From assembly GCA_945878355.1 (NCBI GenBank), contig CAMCTC010000008.1, positions 24,147-88,146 on the forward strand: a stretch of 64,000 nt of DNA, in the 5' to 3' direction. The position numbers and the translations under genes are program-made. Below the pieces are notes generated by a model. It saw only the letters and a program-made list of their open reading frames with translations, was not told the DNA's origin and searched no databases. The stretch comes from Bordetella parapertussis. GTDB lineage: Bacteria > Pseudomonadota > Gammaproteobacteria > Burkholderiales > Burkholderiaceae_C. Positions 18,199 to 29,161 of this stretch are shown here, piece after piece; position 1 is the stretch's first letter; every line of letters begins with the position of its first letter.

Positions 18199-20121
18199 TC
18201 AACTCGACTTGCGAACCCGCAGGTACCACTCGCACAGCAGGCGAACCTGTTTGCCGGTGTAGCCTTTGGCGACCATGCGGGTGACGAAGTCCTCGTGTTT
18301 CTTGGATTCGTCGGCGCTGGCCTTGGCGTTGAAGCTGATCACCGGCAGCAACTCTTCGGTGTTGGAGAACATCTTCTTCTCGATCACCGTGCGCAGTTTC
18401 TCGTAGCTGGTCCAGACCGGGTTGTTGCCCTGGTGATTGGCGCGCGCGCGCAGCACGAAATTGACGATCTCGTTGCGGAAGTCCTTGGGGTTGGAGATGC
18501 CTGCGGGCTTTTCGATTTTCTCGAGCTCGGCGTTGAGCGCGCCGCGGTCAAACACCTCGCCGGTGTCGGTGTCACGATATTCGTTGTCCTGAATCCAGTA
18601 ATCGGCGTAAGTGACGTAGCGGTCGAAGATGTTTTGGCCGTACTCGCTGTAACTCTCGAGATACGCGGTCTGTATCTCCTTGCCGATGAACTCGGCATAA
18701 CGCGGTGCCAACTGCTCCTTGATGAAGCCGGTGTATTTCTGCTCGAGGTCGGCCGGGAACTGCTCGCGGGCGATCTGCTGCTCGAGCACATACATCAGAT
18801 GCACAGGATTGGCCGCCACCTCGGCGCTGTCGAAGTTGAAGACCTTGGACAGAATCTTGTAAGCGAAGCGGGTCGAAATGCCGTTCATGCCTTCGTCGAC
18901 ACCCGCGTAGTCGCGGTATTCCTGGTAGCTCTTGGCGCGCGGGTCGGTGTCCTTGAGGTTCTCGCCGTCATAGACCTGCATCTTGGAGAACAGCGACGAA
19001 TTCTCAGGCTCCTTCAGACGCGTCAGAATCGCAAACTGGCTCATCATCTTGAGCGTGCCGGGCGCGCACTTGGCCTGTCCCAGCGAGCTGCTGTTGACGA
19101 GCTTTTCGTAAATGTGGATCTCTTCGCTAACTCTCAAGCAGTATGGTACTTTGACAATGTAGATTCGATCCAGGAAAGCCTCGTTGTGCTTGTTGTTGCG
19201 GAAAGCTTTCCACTCGCTCTCGTTGCTGTGCGCGAGCACCACGCCATCGAACGGGATCGCGCCGAAGCCCTCGGTGCCTTTGAAGTTGCCCTCTTGCGTG
19301 GCGGTGAGCAGTGGGTGCAGCACCTTGATCGGCGCCTTGAACATCTCGACGAATTCGAGCAATCCCTGGTTGGCCAGGCACAGGCCGCCCGAGAAGCTGT
19401 AAGCGTCGGGGTCGTCCTGGGCATAGGTCTCGAGCTTGCGGATGTCGACCTTGCCCACCAGCGAGCTGATGTCCTGGTTGTTATCGTCACCCGGCTCGGT
19501 CTTGCTGATGCCGACTTGCTTGAGCACGCTGGGGTGGCGCTTGACGACCTTGAACTTGCGGATGTCGCCGCCGTACTCCTCGAGCCGTTTGACAGCCCAG
19601 GGGCTGAGGATGCGGTTGAGGTAGCGGCTGGGGATGCCGTACTCGCTCTCGAGAATCGCGCCGTCCTCGGCTGGATCGAACAGCCCGAGCGGGCTTTCGT
19701 TGACCGGTGAGCCCTTGATCGCGTAGAACGGCACCTCCTGCATCAAGGCCTTGAGCCGCTCGGCAATCGAGCTCTTGCCGCCGCCCACAGGCCCGAGCAG
19801 GTAGAGGATCTGCTTGCGCTCTTCCAGCCCTTGGGCAGCATGACGGAAGTACGACACCACCTGCTCGATCGCGTCCTCCATGCCGTAGAACTCGGCAAAC
19901 GCCGGGTAGCGCTTGATCAGCTTGTTGGCGAAGATGCGCGACAGCCGGGGGTCGTTTCGGGTGTCGACCATTTGCGGCTCGCCGATCGCGCGCAGCATGC
20001 GCTCGGCGGCCGAGGCATATGCCAGGGGATTTCTTTTGCACTCGGCGAGGTAGTCTTCGAGCGACAACTCCTCTTCGCGGGTGCGTTCGTAACGGGCGGC
20101 AAAGCTGCTGATGATGTCCAT
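18199..20121 (-). CDS. yeaG: PrkA-type serine protein kinase YeaG
   Basis: 640-residue AAA+/kinase fusion. The P-loop GPVGGGKSS is at about residues 109-117 and the C-terminal PrkA kinase domain follows. It heads the operon with yeaH and spoVR; in E. coli the unit responds to nitrogen starvation and stationary phase. AGGAGG lies seven bases before the ATG at 20121. I found no convincing sigma-54 -24/-12 element upstream. Confidence 0.95.
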   Translation of the reverse strand: MDIISSFAARYERTREEELSLEDYLAECKRNPLAYASAAERMLRAIGEPQMVDTRNDPRLSRIFANKLIKRYPAFAEFYGMEDAIEQVVSYFRHAAQGLEERKQILYLLGPVGGGKSSIAERLKALMQEVPFYAIKGSPVNESPLGLFDPAEDGAILESEYGIPSRYLNRILSPWAVKRLEEYGGDIRKFKVVKRHPSVLKQVGISKTEPGDDNNQDISSLVGKVDIRKLETYAQDDPDAYSFSGGLCLANQGLLEFVEMFKAPIKVLHPLLTATQEGNFKGTEGFGAIPFDGVVLAHSNESEWKAFRNNKHNEAFLDRIYIVKVPYCLRVSEEIHIYEKLVNSSSLGQAKCAPGTLKMMSQFAILTRLKEPENSSLFSKMQVYDGENLKDTDPRAKSYQEYRDYAGVDEGMNGISTRFAYKILSKVFNFDSAEVAANPVHLMYVLEQQIAREQFPADLEQKYTGFIKEQLAPRYAEFIGKEIQTAYLESYSEYGQNIFDRYVTYADYWIQDNEYRDTDTGEVFDRGALNAELEKIEKPAGISNPKDFRNEIVNFVLRARANHQGNNPVWTSYEKLRTVIEKKMFSNTEELLPVISFNAKASADESKKHEDFVTRMVAKGYTGKQVRLLCEWYLRVRKSS

Positions 20122-20520
20122 GAAGGCCTCCTGGGTCGGACACAGCGTCGATGCGGGCGGAAAGCCCCATCGGCGGCGGGGAAGATCTGATGACGTCCAG
20201 GCTTCACAGGCCAGGGCGCCATCAGAGCTTTCCGGTCAGCGCATTGCGTTGTCGAATCAGCGGACGCCAGTTTGGCTCGATCGTGCTCGGCAAGATGGCC
20301 GGATGTAACCCCATATCCGGGTGCTGTTCCTGGTGCGGGCAGGCAGCGGCGCGCCAACTAATCCTCGCATCGCGGGTTTGTCGCGGGCACTCTGTGGGCA
20401 CGGATGCACGGGCCGCAGGCGTGCGCTGCGGCCGGCCGCGGCGCGGCATTCAGTGCTTGTGTTATTTCGTCTGTTCGCGCACTTGGCCTGTTAGGCGCAA
20501 GAAGCGTCGTTCAGACCGAC
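20122..20520. other. Non-coding stretch between yeaG and parB
   Basis: About 400 bases separate the yeaG start from the parB stop, both genes being read leftward. It has no credible gene: frames here lack ribosome sites and normal composition. It should contain the yeaG promoter. I see no clear terminator hairpin with a T run for parB in it. Confidence 0.6.
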
Positions 20521-21474
20521 TCAGCGCTCGCTGGCGCCGAGCTTGTCGAGCAAGCCGTTGAGCTCTTCGAGCGAGCCGAACGAGATCGCCACCTCGCCCT
20601 GCTGGCCGCGCGAGGTGTTGCGGTGGATGCGGATCTCGACCTGCGCAGTCAGCGCATCGGCGAGCTGCTCTTCGAGCCGGACGATGTCGCGCGGCTTGTC
20701 CTTGCGAACGCGCAGCAAGGTCGCTTGCCGGCCATTGCCTTGGGCTTTGGCCACCAGTTTTTCGGCTTCGCGAACGCTGAGCTTGCGCGCGACGATCTCG
20801 TTGGCGCTGGCCACCTGCTGCCCGGCTTCCAAGCCCAACAGCGCACGGGCATGGCCCATGTCCAGATCGCCAGCCATCAGCATCTGCTGCACCGGTGGCG
20901 TCAGGTTGAGCAGGCGCAGCAGGTTGCTCGCCGCGCTGCGCGACCTGCCGACGGCCTGCGCAGCCTGTTCGTGGGTCAGCGAGAACTCATGCACCAGTCG
21001 CTGCAGGCCCTGCGCCTCTTCCAGCGGGTTCAGGTCCTCGCGCTGGATGTTCTCGATCAGCGCCATCACGGCTGCCGCTTCGTCAGGGACCTCCTTGACG
21101 AGCACCGGTACTTCGTCCAGGCCGGCCAGCTTGGCGGCGCGGAAACGCCGCTCGCCAGCGATGATCTCGTACTGGTGCGCCGAGCGGTTGAATGCGCCGG
21201 TCGCCGGGGCAGGCCCTTGCGACGGGTCATGAGGCGCTGAGGCCAACGGCCGAACCAGGATCGGCTGCATGATGCCCTGGCTCTTGATGCTCTCGGCCAA
21301 CTCGTAGAGCGAGCCTTCGTCCATTCGGGTACGGGGCTGGTACTTGCCAGCGTTGAGCTGGCTGAGCTTGAGCGTCGTCGGTCGCGACGCATCGGCAGCC
21401 GCCGTGTCCGCCACCTTCGGGCCTAGCAATGCTTCGAGGCCTAGGCCTAGGCCCTTGGGTTTCTTGGTCACCAT
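20521..21474 (-). CDS. parB: Chromosome partition protein ParB
   Basis: 317-residue CTP-dependent clamp that loads at parS and organises the origin region. The N-terminal GLGLGLEALLG tail is the ParA-stimulating segment. The ParB/Srx core holds GERRFRAAKLAG near residue 108, and an HTH follows (THEQAAQAVGRSRSAASNLLRLLNL). ATG 21474 begins MVTKKPKG; an upstream extension is out of character. parA lies 2.4 kb upstream, separated by argC and two other genes, which is less compact than usual. Confidence 0.96.
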   Translation of the reverse strand: MVTKKPKGLGLGLEALLGPKVADTAAADASRPTTLKLSQLNAGKYQPRTRMDEGSLYELAESIKSQGIMQPILVRPLASAPHDPSQGPAPATGAFNRSAHQYEIIAGERRFRAAKLAGLDEVPVLVKEVPDEAAAVMALIENIQREDLNPLEEAQGLQRLVHEFSLTHEQAAQAVGRSRSAASNLLRLLNLTPPVQQMLMAGDLDMGHARALLGLEAGQQVASANEIVARKLSVREAEKLVAKAQGNGRQATLLRVRKDKPRDIVRLEEQLADALTAQVEIRIHRNTSRGQQGEVAISFGSLEELNGLLDKLGASER

Positions 21475-21509
21475 GGAGAGAGATTGTCGGTGATCGTGCG
21501 GTGCGGCTG

Positions 21510-22088
21510 TCATCCCGGGCCGGGCGGGTCGAATGGCGGGGACCTTGGCAAGCCGGCGCGCCGCATCAACTGGCCCAGCAAGCTCAGCCCAGCCGGCCAG
21601 TCGCCCAGGACGGCGTCGAGTGAGCCAGCAGCGCCTGCATCGTGAAGCTCGCTGCCCCAAGCCAGCGCCAGCGACCGGCTGTGTTCGGGCTGGCAATGTG
21701 GATCGGTGACGCTGGTCACGACGGTGCTGGCAAACGCCAGCGGAGCCATCGCGAGCGGCGCCCAGGCCGCCAGCTGAGGCGCCAGGTCGACGCGCAACAG
21801 GTCGGGCGGTGCTACCAGCAAGCCAGCGACCACCCGGTGGCCCTGGCGCGAGTGGCCAGCCCAGGCCGCCACCAGCTGGCAGGCCAGGCCATGCGCCACC
21901 AGCACCGTGGGCCGCTCGTCAGCCAGCAAAGCGTCTTCGAGCCTGGCCATCCAGTCGCCGCGGCGCGGCCACCACCAGTCGTCCTGCTGCAACAGCTCGA
22001 AGCCGAAGCGGCGCTCCCAATGGCATTGCCAGTGGCTGGCACCTGCACCCTGCCAGCCAGGCAGCAGCAATATTCTCGGTGGCGTCAT
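21510..22088 (-). CDS. RBBP9/YdeN family alpha/beta hydrolase lacking the nucleophile serine
   Basis: 192 residues. It begins with the family LLPGW motif and keeps the acid and base regions (SVTDPHCQP and an ELH followed by GDWPAG). The nucleophile elbow, normally VAHSLGC, reads VAHGLAC here: residue 67 is Gly, not Ser. So it is probably not a classic serine hydrolase, or it is a degenerate or binding-only member. It is divergent from argC across 54 bases and lies just upstream of parB. Confidence 0.75.
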   Translation of the reverse strand: MTPPRILLLPGWQGAGASHWQCHWERRFGFELLQQDDWWWPRRGDWMARLEDALLADERPTVLVAHGLACQLVAAWAGHSRQGHRVVAGLLVAPPDLLRVDLAPQLAAWAPLAMAPLAFASTVVTSVTDPHCQPEHSRSLALAWGSELHDAGAAGSLDAVLGDWPAGLSLLGQLMRRAGLPRSPPFDPPGPG

Positions 22089-22142
22089 CGGCTTGGCTTA
22101 TCCTCTGGGGTTGACCCGCATTGTGACCAACAGGAAACCGCC

Positions 22143-23084
22143 ATGAGCACGCTCGTCTTTGTCGACGGACAGGAAGGCACGACCGGACTGCGCATCCACG
22201 AGATGCTGGCCCGCCACCCCGAGGTCGAGGTGCTGCGCATAGACGCAGACCGTCGCAAGGACGAGGCTGAGCGAGCGCGCCTGCTCAATGCCGCGGGCGT
22301 GGCTTTCCTGTGCCTGCCCGACCAGGCTGCGCGCGAAGCAGTCGCGCTGGTGAACAACCCCCGCACCTGCCTGATCGACGCCAGCACCGCGCACCGCATC
22401 GCGCCAGGCTGGGCTTTCGGCCTGCCCGAACTGGCCAAGGACCAGCGCGAACGGCTGCGCGCAGCCAAGCGAATCGCCAACGCGGGCTGCCACGCCAGCG
22501 CTTTCATCCTGCTGATGAGACCGCTGGTAGACGCCGGGCTGGTGCCGGCCGCACTGGCGCTGAGCGCGACCTCGATCACCGGGTATTCGGGCGGCGGCAA
22601 GAAGATGATCGAGCAATACGAGGCGGGCGGCGATGCCAAGCTGCAGTCGCCCCGGCCTTACGCGCTGAACCTGGCGCACAAGCACTTGCCCGAGATGGTG
22701 GCGTACACCGGTCTGACCCAGGCACCGGTGTTTCTGCCCATCGTCGCGGGCTTCTACAAGGGCCTGGCGGTGACGGTGCCGCTGCACCTGAACCAGCTCA
22801 AGCCTGGCACCGATGGCGCCATGCTGCATGCCGCACTGACTGAGCGTTATCGTGGCGAGCGCTTTGTCAAGGTGATGCCGCTGTCAGACCCTGCGACGCT
22901 GGCCGAAGGCTTCTTCGACGTCCAGGCCTGCAACGACAGCAACTGCTGCGAGCTGTTCGTGTTTGCCAACGACCGCCAGGTCTTGCTGATGTCGAGGCTG
23001 GACAACCTGGGCAAGGGCGCCAGTGGCTCCGCGGTGCAGTCGATGAATGTCCACCTGGGCTTGGACGAAGGGCTGGGGCTCTGA
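22143..23084 (+). CDS. argC: N-acetyl-gamma-glutamyl-phosphate reductase, type 2
   Basis: Arginine biosynthesis: NADPH reduction of N-acetylglutamyl phosphate. 313 residues, the short (type 2) form. The N-terminal [13 protein letters not shown] is the nucleotide loop, the catalytic Cys is in NAGCHASAF near residue 117, and [12 protein letters not shown] is the typical downstream block. ATG 22143 lies after caggaaacc. It interrupts the parA/parB neighbourhood on the opposite strand. Confidence 0.94.
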   Translation: MSTLVFVDGQEGTTGLRIHEMLARHPEVEVLRIDADRRKDEAERARLLNAAGVAFLCLPDQAAREAVALVNNPRTCLIDASTAHRIAPGWAFGLPELAKDQRERLRAAKRIANAGCHASAFILLMRPLVDAGLVPAALALSATSITGYSGGGKKMIEQYEAGGDAKLQSPRPYALNLAHKHLPEMVAYTGLTQAPVFLPIVAGFYKGLAVTVPLHLNQLKPGTDGAMLHAALTERYRGERFVKVMPLSDPATLAEGFFDVQACNDSNCCELFVFANDRQVLLMSRLDNLGKGASGSAVQSMNVHLGLDEGLGL

Positions 23085-23109
23085 GCCTGCCCGACCGGCT
23101 CAGCCGGTG

Positions 23110-23900
23110 TCAGGCCGCGTCGGGATCTAGCGCGCGGTAGTGGTAGCTGTAGGCGTCGTCGAAGCCCAGGCGGTGGTAAATCGCCCGGGCCGGCGCGTTG
23201 TCGGCATCGACCTGCAGATAGGCCGTGCTGGCACCGGCCGCGCCCGTCCGGGCCAGCAACGCGCTGCACAGCCGGCGAGCCAGCCCTTGGCCGCGGACCT
23301 CAGGGGCTGTGAAGACGTCGTACAGGCCGACCAACTCGGATTCGACCGCTGTCTGGCCGCAGGCCAGCACCGCGCCGCCGTCAGCGCCGGCAGCACTGTC
23401 AGCGCGACGCAGCACCCAACCCTGGTAGGGCACCGGCGACAGCGCCAGGCGTTCGGCGTGAGCGGCGCGATGCCCCGGCGGTGAACCCCGCAAGCGGCCC
23501 ACCACCTCGGCAAACTCGGCCGGCGCCAGCGGTTCAAGCACCAACCCGTTCGGCAGCGGTTCGGCCTGCGCCGGCATCCGGCGCGCGACCATCACCCGGG
23601 TTTCGTCGAATCGGCCATAGCCGCGGTCCGCGAGCGCTTCGTCCAGCGACTCGGGCAGCGAGAACGGCGTGATGCGCACGACCATGGGCAACCCGGCGTC
23701 GCGCAGCACCGCTGCGCAAAGCTCCAGTCGCTGGTCCAGTGACAAACGACCTTGGGCTACCGCCTGCACGCAGCGCGTGCGCTTGGCATTGCCGGGCGAG
23801 AAGCGCAACAGCCAACCGTCGATCCAGCGCTGTTGCGGCGGCGCGCTGGCGTTGATGCCGGCGTCCTCTATGCGCGACAGCAACGTGATCGGCAGCGAAG

Positions 23901-23904
<4 letters not shown>
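23110..23904 (-). CDS. GNAT family N-acetyltransferase
   Basis: 264 residues. The C-terminal GNAT core shows the acetyl-CoA motif V-R-G-Q-G-L-A-R-R-L and the following AYLQVDADNAPARAIYHRLGF; the N-terminal half is a second, diverged acyltransferase-like lobe. Substrate unknown. Its start overlaps the parA stop by four bases (ATGA), so it is translated with parA. This coupling to a partition gene is conserved in related genomes to my knowledge, but its meaning is not known. Confidence 0.85.
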
Positions 23905-24698
<794 letters not shown>

Positions 24699-24764
24699 GA
24701 TCAGGAGTATCGCCGCTGGTTCAAAGCTGCTGATCGCGGTTTGCCGACTGCCGACAAACGATTT

Positions 24765-25460
24765 TCAAGAGACGGCGCGGCGCAACCACACCAGGCAGCG
24801 CTGGGCTTCGAGCCCCGGCACCTGCAGTTGTTCCACGTGAAACATCTGCACGCCCGGCGGCGAAGGCTCGTCGGTCGGCAGCTTGCCCTTCATCGCCAGC
24901 CAGACGCCCTGCGCTGCCAACACCGCTGCAGACAAGGCCGTGAAGTCAGCCAGCGACGCAAACGCACGCGATGTGATCACGTCGTAAACGCCCATCGCGG
25001 GATCGAGATTCTCGACCCTGGCGTGCAGTGCCTGCAAATTTGGCAGCCTGAGCTCCGCGCCGACCTGACGGATGAAGCTCGCCTTCTTGGCCACCGTGTC
25101 GACACAACTGACATGCCAGTCCGGGCGCAACACCGCGATCACCACGCCGGGCAGACCTGCGCCACTGCCAACATCGAGGATGCGCAGCGCGCCCGTTGGC
25201 GCAGCGCCGGCAGCGCCATTCACCAGGCCGGCAACATGGCGCTGCAACGCAGGCAGCACCGCCAAACAGTCCACCAGGTGATGGCTGAGCATCTCGTCAG
25301 GGTCGCGCAACGCCGTCAGGTTGTAGACCTTGTTCCAGCGCTGCAGCATCTGCAGGTAGTCCATCAGACGGTCCAGCATCGCCGGGCTGACCGACAAGCC
25401 CAGCGCGACGGCAGCATCCTCCAGCTGCTGTCGCCGCCTCAGATCAGCGTCGCTGACCAT
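24765..25460 (-). CDS. rsmG: 16S rRNA (guanine527-N7)-methyltransferase RsmG
   Basis: SAM methyltransferase acting on G527 of 16S rRNA; 231 residues. The SAM loop DVGSGAGLPG is near residue 98 and NLTALRDPDEM lies before it, both diagnostic. I choose ATG 25460 (MVSDADL), one base after the mnmG stop; an in-frame start at 25526 would run into mnmG. The gene contains a parS site close to its 3' end. Confidence 0.95.
   Translation of the reverse strand: MVSDADLRRRQQLEDAAVALGLSVSPAMLDRLMDYLQMLQRWNKVYNLTALRDPDEMLSHHLVDCLAVLPALQRHVAGLVNGAAGAAPTGALRILDVGSGAGLPGVVIAVLRPDWHVSCVDTVAKKASFIRQVGAELRLPNLQALHARVENLDPAMGVYDVITSRAFASLADFTALSAAVLAAQGVWLAMKGKLPTDEPSPPGVQMFHVEQLQVPGLEAQRCLVWLRRAVS
24829..24844. 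promoter_or_regulatory. parS site within rsmG (one mismatch)
   Basis: The 16 bases tgttccacgtgaaaca differ from the bacterial parS consensus TGTTTCACGTGAAACA at one position. The site is inside the coding region of rsmG, 130 bases from the parA start, and is a probable ParB loading site. Confidence 0.85.
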
Positions 25461-25461
25461 G

Positions 25462-27492
25462 TCAGGCTGGGTGCTGAAGCGTCGCGGCAGCGGGCGCCTC
25501 GGACCGCCCCTGATCCCCAGCGGCACCAGGCAAGGTCAATCCCTTGAGCCGACCCTTCTTCAGGTGGACCAGCAACAGCGAGATCGCGGCCGGCGTGACG
25601 CCCGAGATTCTGGACGCCTGGCCCAGCGTCTGCGGCCGGTGGCGATTGAGCTTTTGCCTGGCCTCGAAGCTCAAAGCCGGCACCAGCGAATAGTCCAGCC
25701 CCTCGGGCATCGCCAGGTGCTCGAAGTGTGCTGCACGCTCCACATCCTCGGTCTGCTTGCCGATGTAGCCGGCGTATTTGGTGGCAATCTCGACCTGCTC
25801 GATCACCGCATCAGCCAGCGGCATGCCCAGCTCGGCAGTCAATGTTTCACGTGAAACAGCCGCCGGGCCGGTGCCGCGCCCTGTTCTCGCGATACCAGCC
25901 ACCTCGGCCACCGCGTCGAAACCAATGCCGGGTCGCCGCAACAGGTCCGCCAGCGTGTGCTCGCGCTCGATCGCCTTGCCCAGCAAGCGCTGCGAATCAT
26001 CCGCCGGCACGATGCCGGGGTGTACCCAGCTGCTCCTGAGCTGCTCAGCCGTGCGCGCCACCGCGTCGCGCTTGCGGTTGAACAAGGCCCAACGCGCATC
26101 GTCGACCAAGCCGATCCCGCGGCCAATCTCGGTCAGCCGCGCATCGGCGTTGTCCTCACGAAGCTGCAGCCTGAACTCGGCCCGGCTCGTGAACATCCGG
26201 TAAGGCTCGCTGACGCCCTGGGTGATCAAGTCATCGACCAGCACGCCCAGATACGCCTGGTCGCGGCGCAAGCTCAGCGCGTCCAGTCCTTGCGCCTGCA
26301 GCGCAGCGTTGGCGCCGGCAAACAGGCCTTGCGCCGCAGCCTCCTCATAGCCGGTGGTGCCATTGATCTGACCGGCAAAGAACAGCCCGGCGATCGCCCG
26401 GGTCTCGAAGCTGCTCTTGAGCTCTCGTGGGTCGAAGAAGTCGTACTCGATCGCGTAGCCCGGCCGCAGGATATGGGCTTGCTCCAACCCGGCCATCGAC
26501 TGCAGCGCAGCGAGCTGGATATCGAAGGGCAGCGAGGTCGAGATGCCGTTGGGATAGAACTCATGCGTGCTCAAGCCTTCGGGCTCGAGGAAGATCTGGT
26601 GCGAGTCCTTGTCGGCGAATCGGTTGACCTTGTCCTCGATGCTCGGGCAGTAGCGCGGCCCCACGCCCTCGATCACCCCGGTGAACATCGGGCTGCGGTC
26701 GAATCCCGAGCGGATGATCGCGTGGGTGCGCTCGTTGGTGTGGGTGATCCAGCAGGGCACCTGGCGCGGGTGCTGGCTGGCGTGGCCCATGAAGCTGAAG
26801 ACCGGCAGCGGATCAAGGTCGCCGGGCTGCTCGGTCAACTTCGAGAAATCGATAGACCTGCCGTCGATGCGCGGCGGCGTGCCGGTCTTCAAGCGACCTT
26901 GCGGCAGCTTGAGCTCCTTGAGCCGCGCAGACAAGGTCACCGACGGCGGGTCCCCCGCCCGCCCGGCGGCGTGGTTGCGCAAGCCCACATGAACGCGGCC
27001 GTCGAGAAAGGTGCCGGCCGTCAGCACCACGGTGCGTGCGCGGAACGCGATGCCCATTTGCGTGACCGCACCCACCACTCGGTCGACCCCGCCTTCAGGC
27101 TCGACCAGCAAGTCATCCACCGCCTGCTGGAACAGCCACAGATTGGGCTGGTTCTCCAGCCGATGGCGGATCGCCGCCTTGTACAGGATACGGTCGGCCT
27201 GGGCACGCGTGGCCCGCACTGCCGGCCCCTTGCTGCTGTTGAGGATGCGGAACTGTATGCCCGACTCGTCGGTGGCCGATGCCATCGCGCCGCCCAGCGC
27301 GTCGACCTCCTTGACCAGATGGCCTTTGCCAATGCCACCGATCGAGGGGTTGCAGCTCATCTGCCCCAGCGTCTCGATGTTGTGGCTCAGCAGCAAGGTG
27401 CTGCAACCCATGCGGGCCGCAGCCAATGCCGCCTCGGTGCCAGCATGGCCACCGCCGACGACGATCACATCGAATGTTTGGGGATGCAGCAC
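25462..27492 (-). CDS. mnmG: tRNA uridine-5-carboxymethylaminomethyl modification enzyme MnmG
   Basis: FAD enzyme that with MnmE modifies U34 of several tRNAs. FAD motif [10 protein letters not shown] is near residue 12, the family block [17 protein letters not shown] follows, and the C-terminal helical tRNA-binding domain is complete. A GTG at 27492 (then LHPQTFDV) gives 676 residues. The next in-frame start, 27606, lies in the repeat element and is rejected. A perfect parS lies in its 3' part. Confidence 0.95.
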   Translation of the reverse strand: MLHPQTFDVIVVGGGHAGTEAALAAARMGCSTLLLSHNIETLGQMSCNPSIGGIGKGHLVKEVDALGGAMASATDESGIQFRILNSSKGPAVRATRAQADRILYKAAIRHRLENQPNLWLFQQAVDDLLVEPEGGVDRVVGAVTQMGIAFRARTVVLTAGTFLDGRVHVGLRNHAAGRAGDPPSVTLSARLKELKLPQGRLKTGTPPRIDGRSIDFSKLTEQPGDLDPLPVFSFMGHASQHPRQVPCWITHTNERTHAIIRSGFDRSPMFTGVIEGVGPRYCPSIEDKVNRFADKDSHQIFLEPEGLSTHEFYPNGISTSLPFDIQLAALQSMAGLEQAHILRPGYAIEYDFFDPRELKSSFETRAIAGLFFAGQINGTTGYEEAAAQGLFAGANAALQAQGLDALSLRRDQAYLGVLVDDLITQGVSEPYRMFTSRAEFRLQLREDNADARLTEIGRGIGLVDDARWALFNRKRDAVARTAEQLRSSWVHPGIVPADDSQRLLGKAIEREHTLADLLRRPGIGFDAVAEVAGIARTGRGTGPAAVSRETLTAELGMPLADAVIEQVEIATKYAGYIGKQTEDVERAAHFEHLAMPEGLDYSLVPALSFEARQKLNRHRPQTLGQASRISGVTPAAISLLLVHLKKGRLKGLTLPGAAGDQGRSEAPAAATLQHPA
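25843..25858. promoter_or_regulatory. parS site within mnmG (perfect consensus)
   Basis: tgtttcacgtgaaaca matches the parS consensus at all 16 positions and is fully palindromic. It lies 1014 bases from the rsmG copy, so the centromere is embedded in the mnmG-rsmG genes beside parA. Confidence 0.95.
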
Positions 27493-27601
27493 GGCGGCGG
27501 TGGCGTGGGCAGACGCCAGAATGGGGTGAACAGGTCGCCATTGTAAAAACCCGGTCCGACATCGGTAAAACACGCTGCCTCGACCCTGCAGTCCTATGCC
27601 T

Positions 27602-27677
27602 CTCAAGCAAATGTGGCTCTGCCACTTTGCTTGATCCCCACGGGGGGCGGCCGGCTTCGGCCGGCCTTGGGGCGCTC
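27602..27677 (-). repeat. Triple-hairpin repeat, copy 3
   Basis: Same element as at 12814 in reverse orientation: ctcaagcaaatgtggctctgccac, then tttgcttgatccccacgggg and the ggccggc hairpin, ending ggggcgctc. It lies between the divergent mnmG and SDR genes, so it cannot be serving as a shared terminator here. Confidence 0.9.
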
Positions 27678-27871
27678 AATAGACGCTTGTTTTATAAGTT
27701 ATTAAAATTGCCGAGCGCCGCAGCGTTACGCGACGGGCGCATGCTGAACCAGCAACACGGGTTTTCCCCGATCTTCACCGACCAGTCGACACAAGCGCGA
27801 AGGTCGCCGCGCCCGTACCGTCCGCATCAGCATCGAAGCGCACATCCCATCCCGCCACACCGAGCCACCCC

Positions 27872-28684
27872 ATGACGCCCAAATCACCCCGCAACATCCT
27901 GGTCACCGGCGCCGCTGGCAGCCTGGGCCGCAGCATCGCGCTGCGCCTGGCGCGCGCCGGATACGGCGTCGGCCTGCTAGACCTGCTGCCGATACCTGCC
28001 GACACCTTGGTCGAACTCGCCGCAACAGGCGTGTGTTTAGCCCAGGCCCAGGCAGACCTGGCCGACCCGGCGCAAATCGATGCCGCGCTGGTCATGCTGC
28101 AAGCTCGGCTGGGCCCCATCGACGGCCTGGTCAACAACGCGGGCATCACCAACCATGTGGCGCCGATCCGCCGGATGACGCCCGCCGGCTGGCAACGCGA
28201 GCTCGACATCAACCTGACCGCACCGTTCCTGCTGACCCAGGCACTGCTGCCAGCGATGGTCGACCGCGGCTGGGGCCGCATCGTCAATGTCTCGTCGCTG
28301 GCGGCGCGCGGCGGGCTGTTCAACCAGGCCGGCTATTCGGCCAGCAAAAGTGGCCTGCTCGGCCTGACCCACGCGGTGACGCTGGAGCACGCCCGCCACG
28401 GCATCACCTGCAACGCGATCCTGCCGGGCTTGATCGAGACCGACGCCGTCGGCCAGTTGCCACCAGCGATCCGCGACGACGCGATCTCACTCGTGCCGGC
28501 GCGCCGTACCGGCAGGCCTGAAGAAATCGCCGCGCTGGTGGCTTTCCTGTGCAGCGACGATGCCGGCTTCATCAACGGTGCCGAGATCGACATCGACGGC
28601 GGCGCCCACCTGTGCCAAGTCGTACTCGGCAGCCAGCGCGAGGTGCTGAGCCGACGCGCCACACCAACCGCCAACCCCGGCTGA
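27872..28684 (+). CDS. SDR family oxidoreductase
   Basis: Short-chain dehydrogenase, 270 residues. Nucleotide motif TGAAGSLGRSIA at about residues 12-23, NNAG near residue 88, catalytic Ser in NVSSLAARGG and YSASK near residue 155. The end motif GAEIDIDGG matches 3-oxoacyl-ACP reductase-like members. Substrate not determined. The upstream 190 bases are AT-richer than average (ttttataagttattaaaatt near 27690), a plausible promoter zone. Confidence 0.88.
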   Translation: MTPKSPRNILVTGAAGSLGRSIALRLARAGYGVGLLDLLPIPADTLVELAATGVCLAQAQADLADPAQIDAALVMLQARLGPIDGLVNNAGITNHVAPIRRMTPAGWQRELDINLTAPFLLTQALLPAMVDRGWGRIVNVSSLAARGGLFNQAGYSASKSGLLGLTHAVTLEHARHGITCNAILPGLIETDAVGQLPPAIRDDAISLVPARRTGRPEEIAALVAFLCSDDAGFINGAEIDIDGGAHLCQVVLGSQREVLSRRATPTANPG

Positions 28685-28710
28685 TGCGTGCCGGCTGATG
28701 CAAGCCGATT

Positions 28711-29076
28711 TCAGCCCAGCATCCGCTTCAACTCGCCACTGGCGATCAGCCGGCCCAGGTCGGTGGCGCCGCCGACCAACTGGCCCTTGACGAAGACCAT
28801 AGGGAAAGTCGGCCAACCGCTCCACATCTTCAGCGCATTGCGGCGCCGCCAGTCGCTGAGGTAGCCACCGTAATCGAGGTCGTGATGGGCCACGCCGGCG
28901 GCGTCGAGCGCGCGGCGGGCCTTCTTCGGGTAGGGGTTGGCGCGCATGCCGACCACCACCACCGGATGGCGGGCGATGGCGTCCTGCACCTCGCGGACGA
29001 TCGCGGCTTCGTGGCTGGCCACCTGCTCTCGCACGGCGGGATGGATCGCGGACTCTTCAAGAATGGTGCGTGGCAT
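28711..29076 (-). CDS. Glutaredoxin-like protein without cysteines
   Basis: 121 residues. An N-terminal helical extension of about 36 residues precedes a glutaredoxin fold. The active-site position, normally CPYC or CGFS, reads NPYP (residues 47-50), and the protein has no Cys at all. The glutathione-site features TFP (WPTFPMVFV) and GGATDL are kept. It may bind glutathione or a partner without redox chemistry. Start ATG 29076. Confidence 0.75.
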   Translation of the reverse strand: MPRTILEESAIHPAVREQVASHEAAIVREVQDAIARHPVVVVGMRANPYPKKARRALDAAGVAHHDLDYGGYLSDWRRRNALKMWSGWPTFPMVFVKGQLVGGATDLGRLIASGELKRMLG

Positions 29077-29161
29077 GTTTGGTCTCGTTGGCTGCTGGGC
29101 GGCCAAGCATAGGTGACCCGCAACCCCAAGCCCTCGGTCCTGGGTCAACGGCCGAGGCCGC

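Noticed and set aside
27492-27606. Upstream extension of mnmG to an earlier start
   Set aside because: Adds residues encoded by the hairpin repeat and unlike any MnmG; GTG 27492 fits the family.
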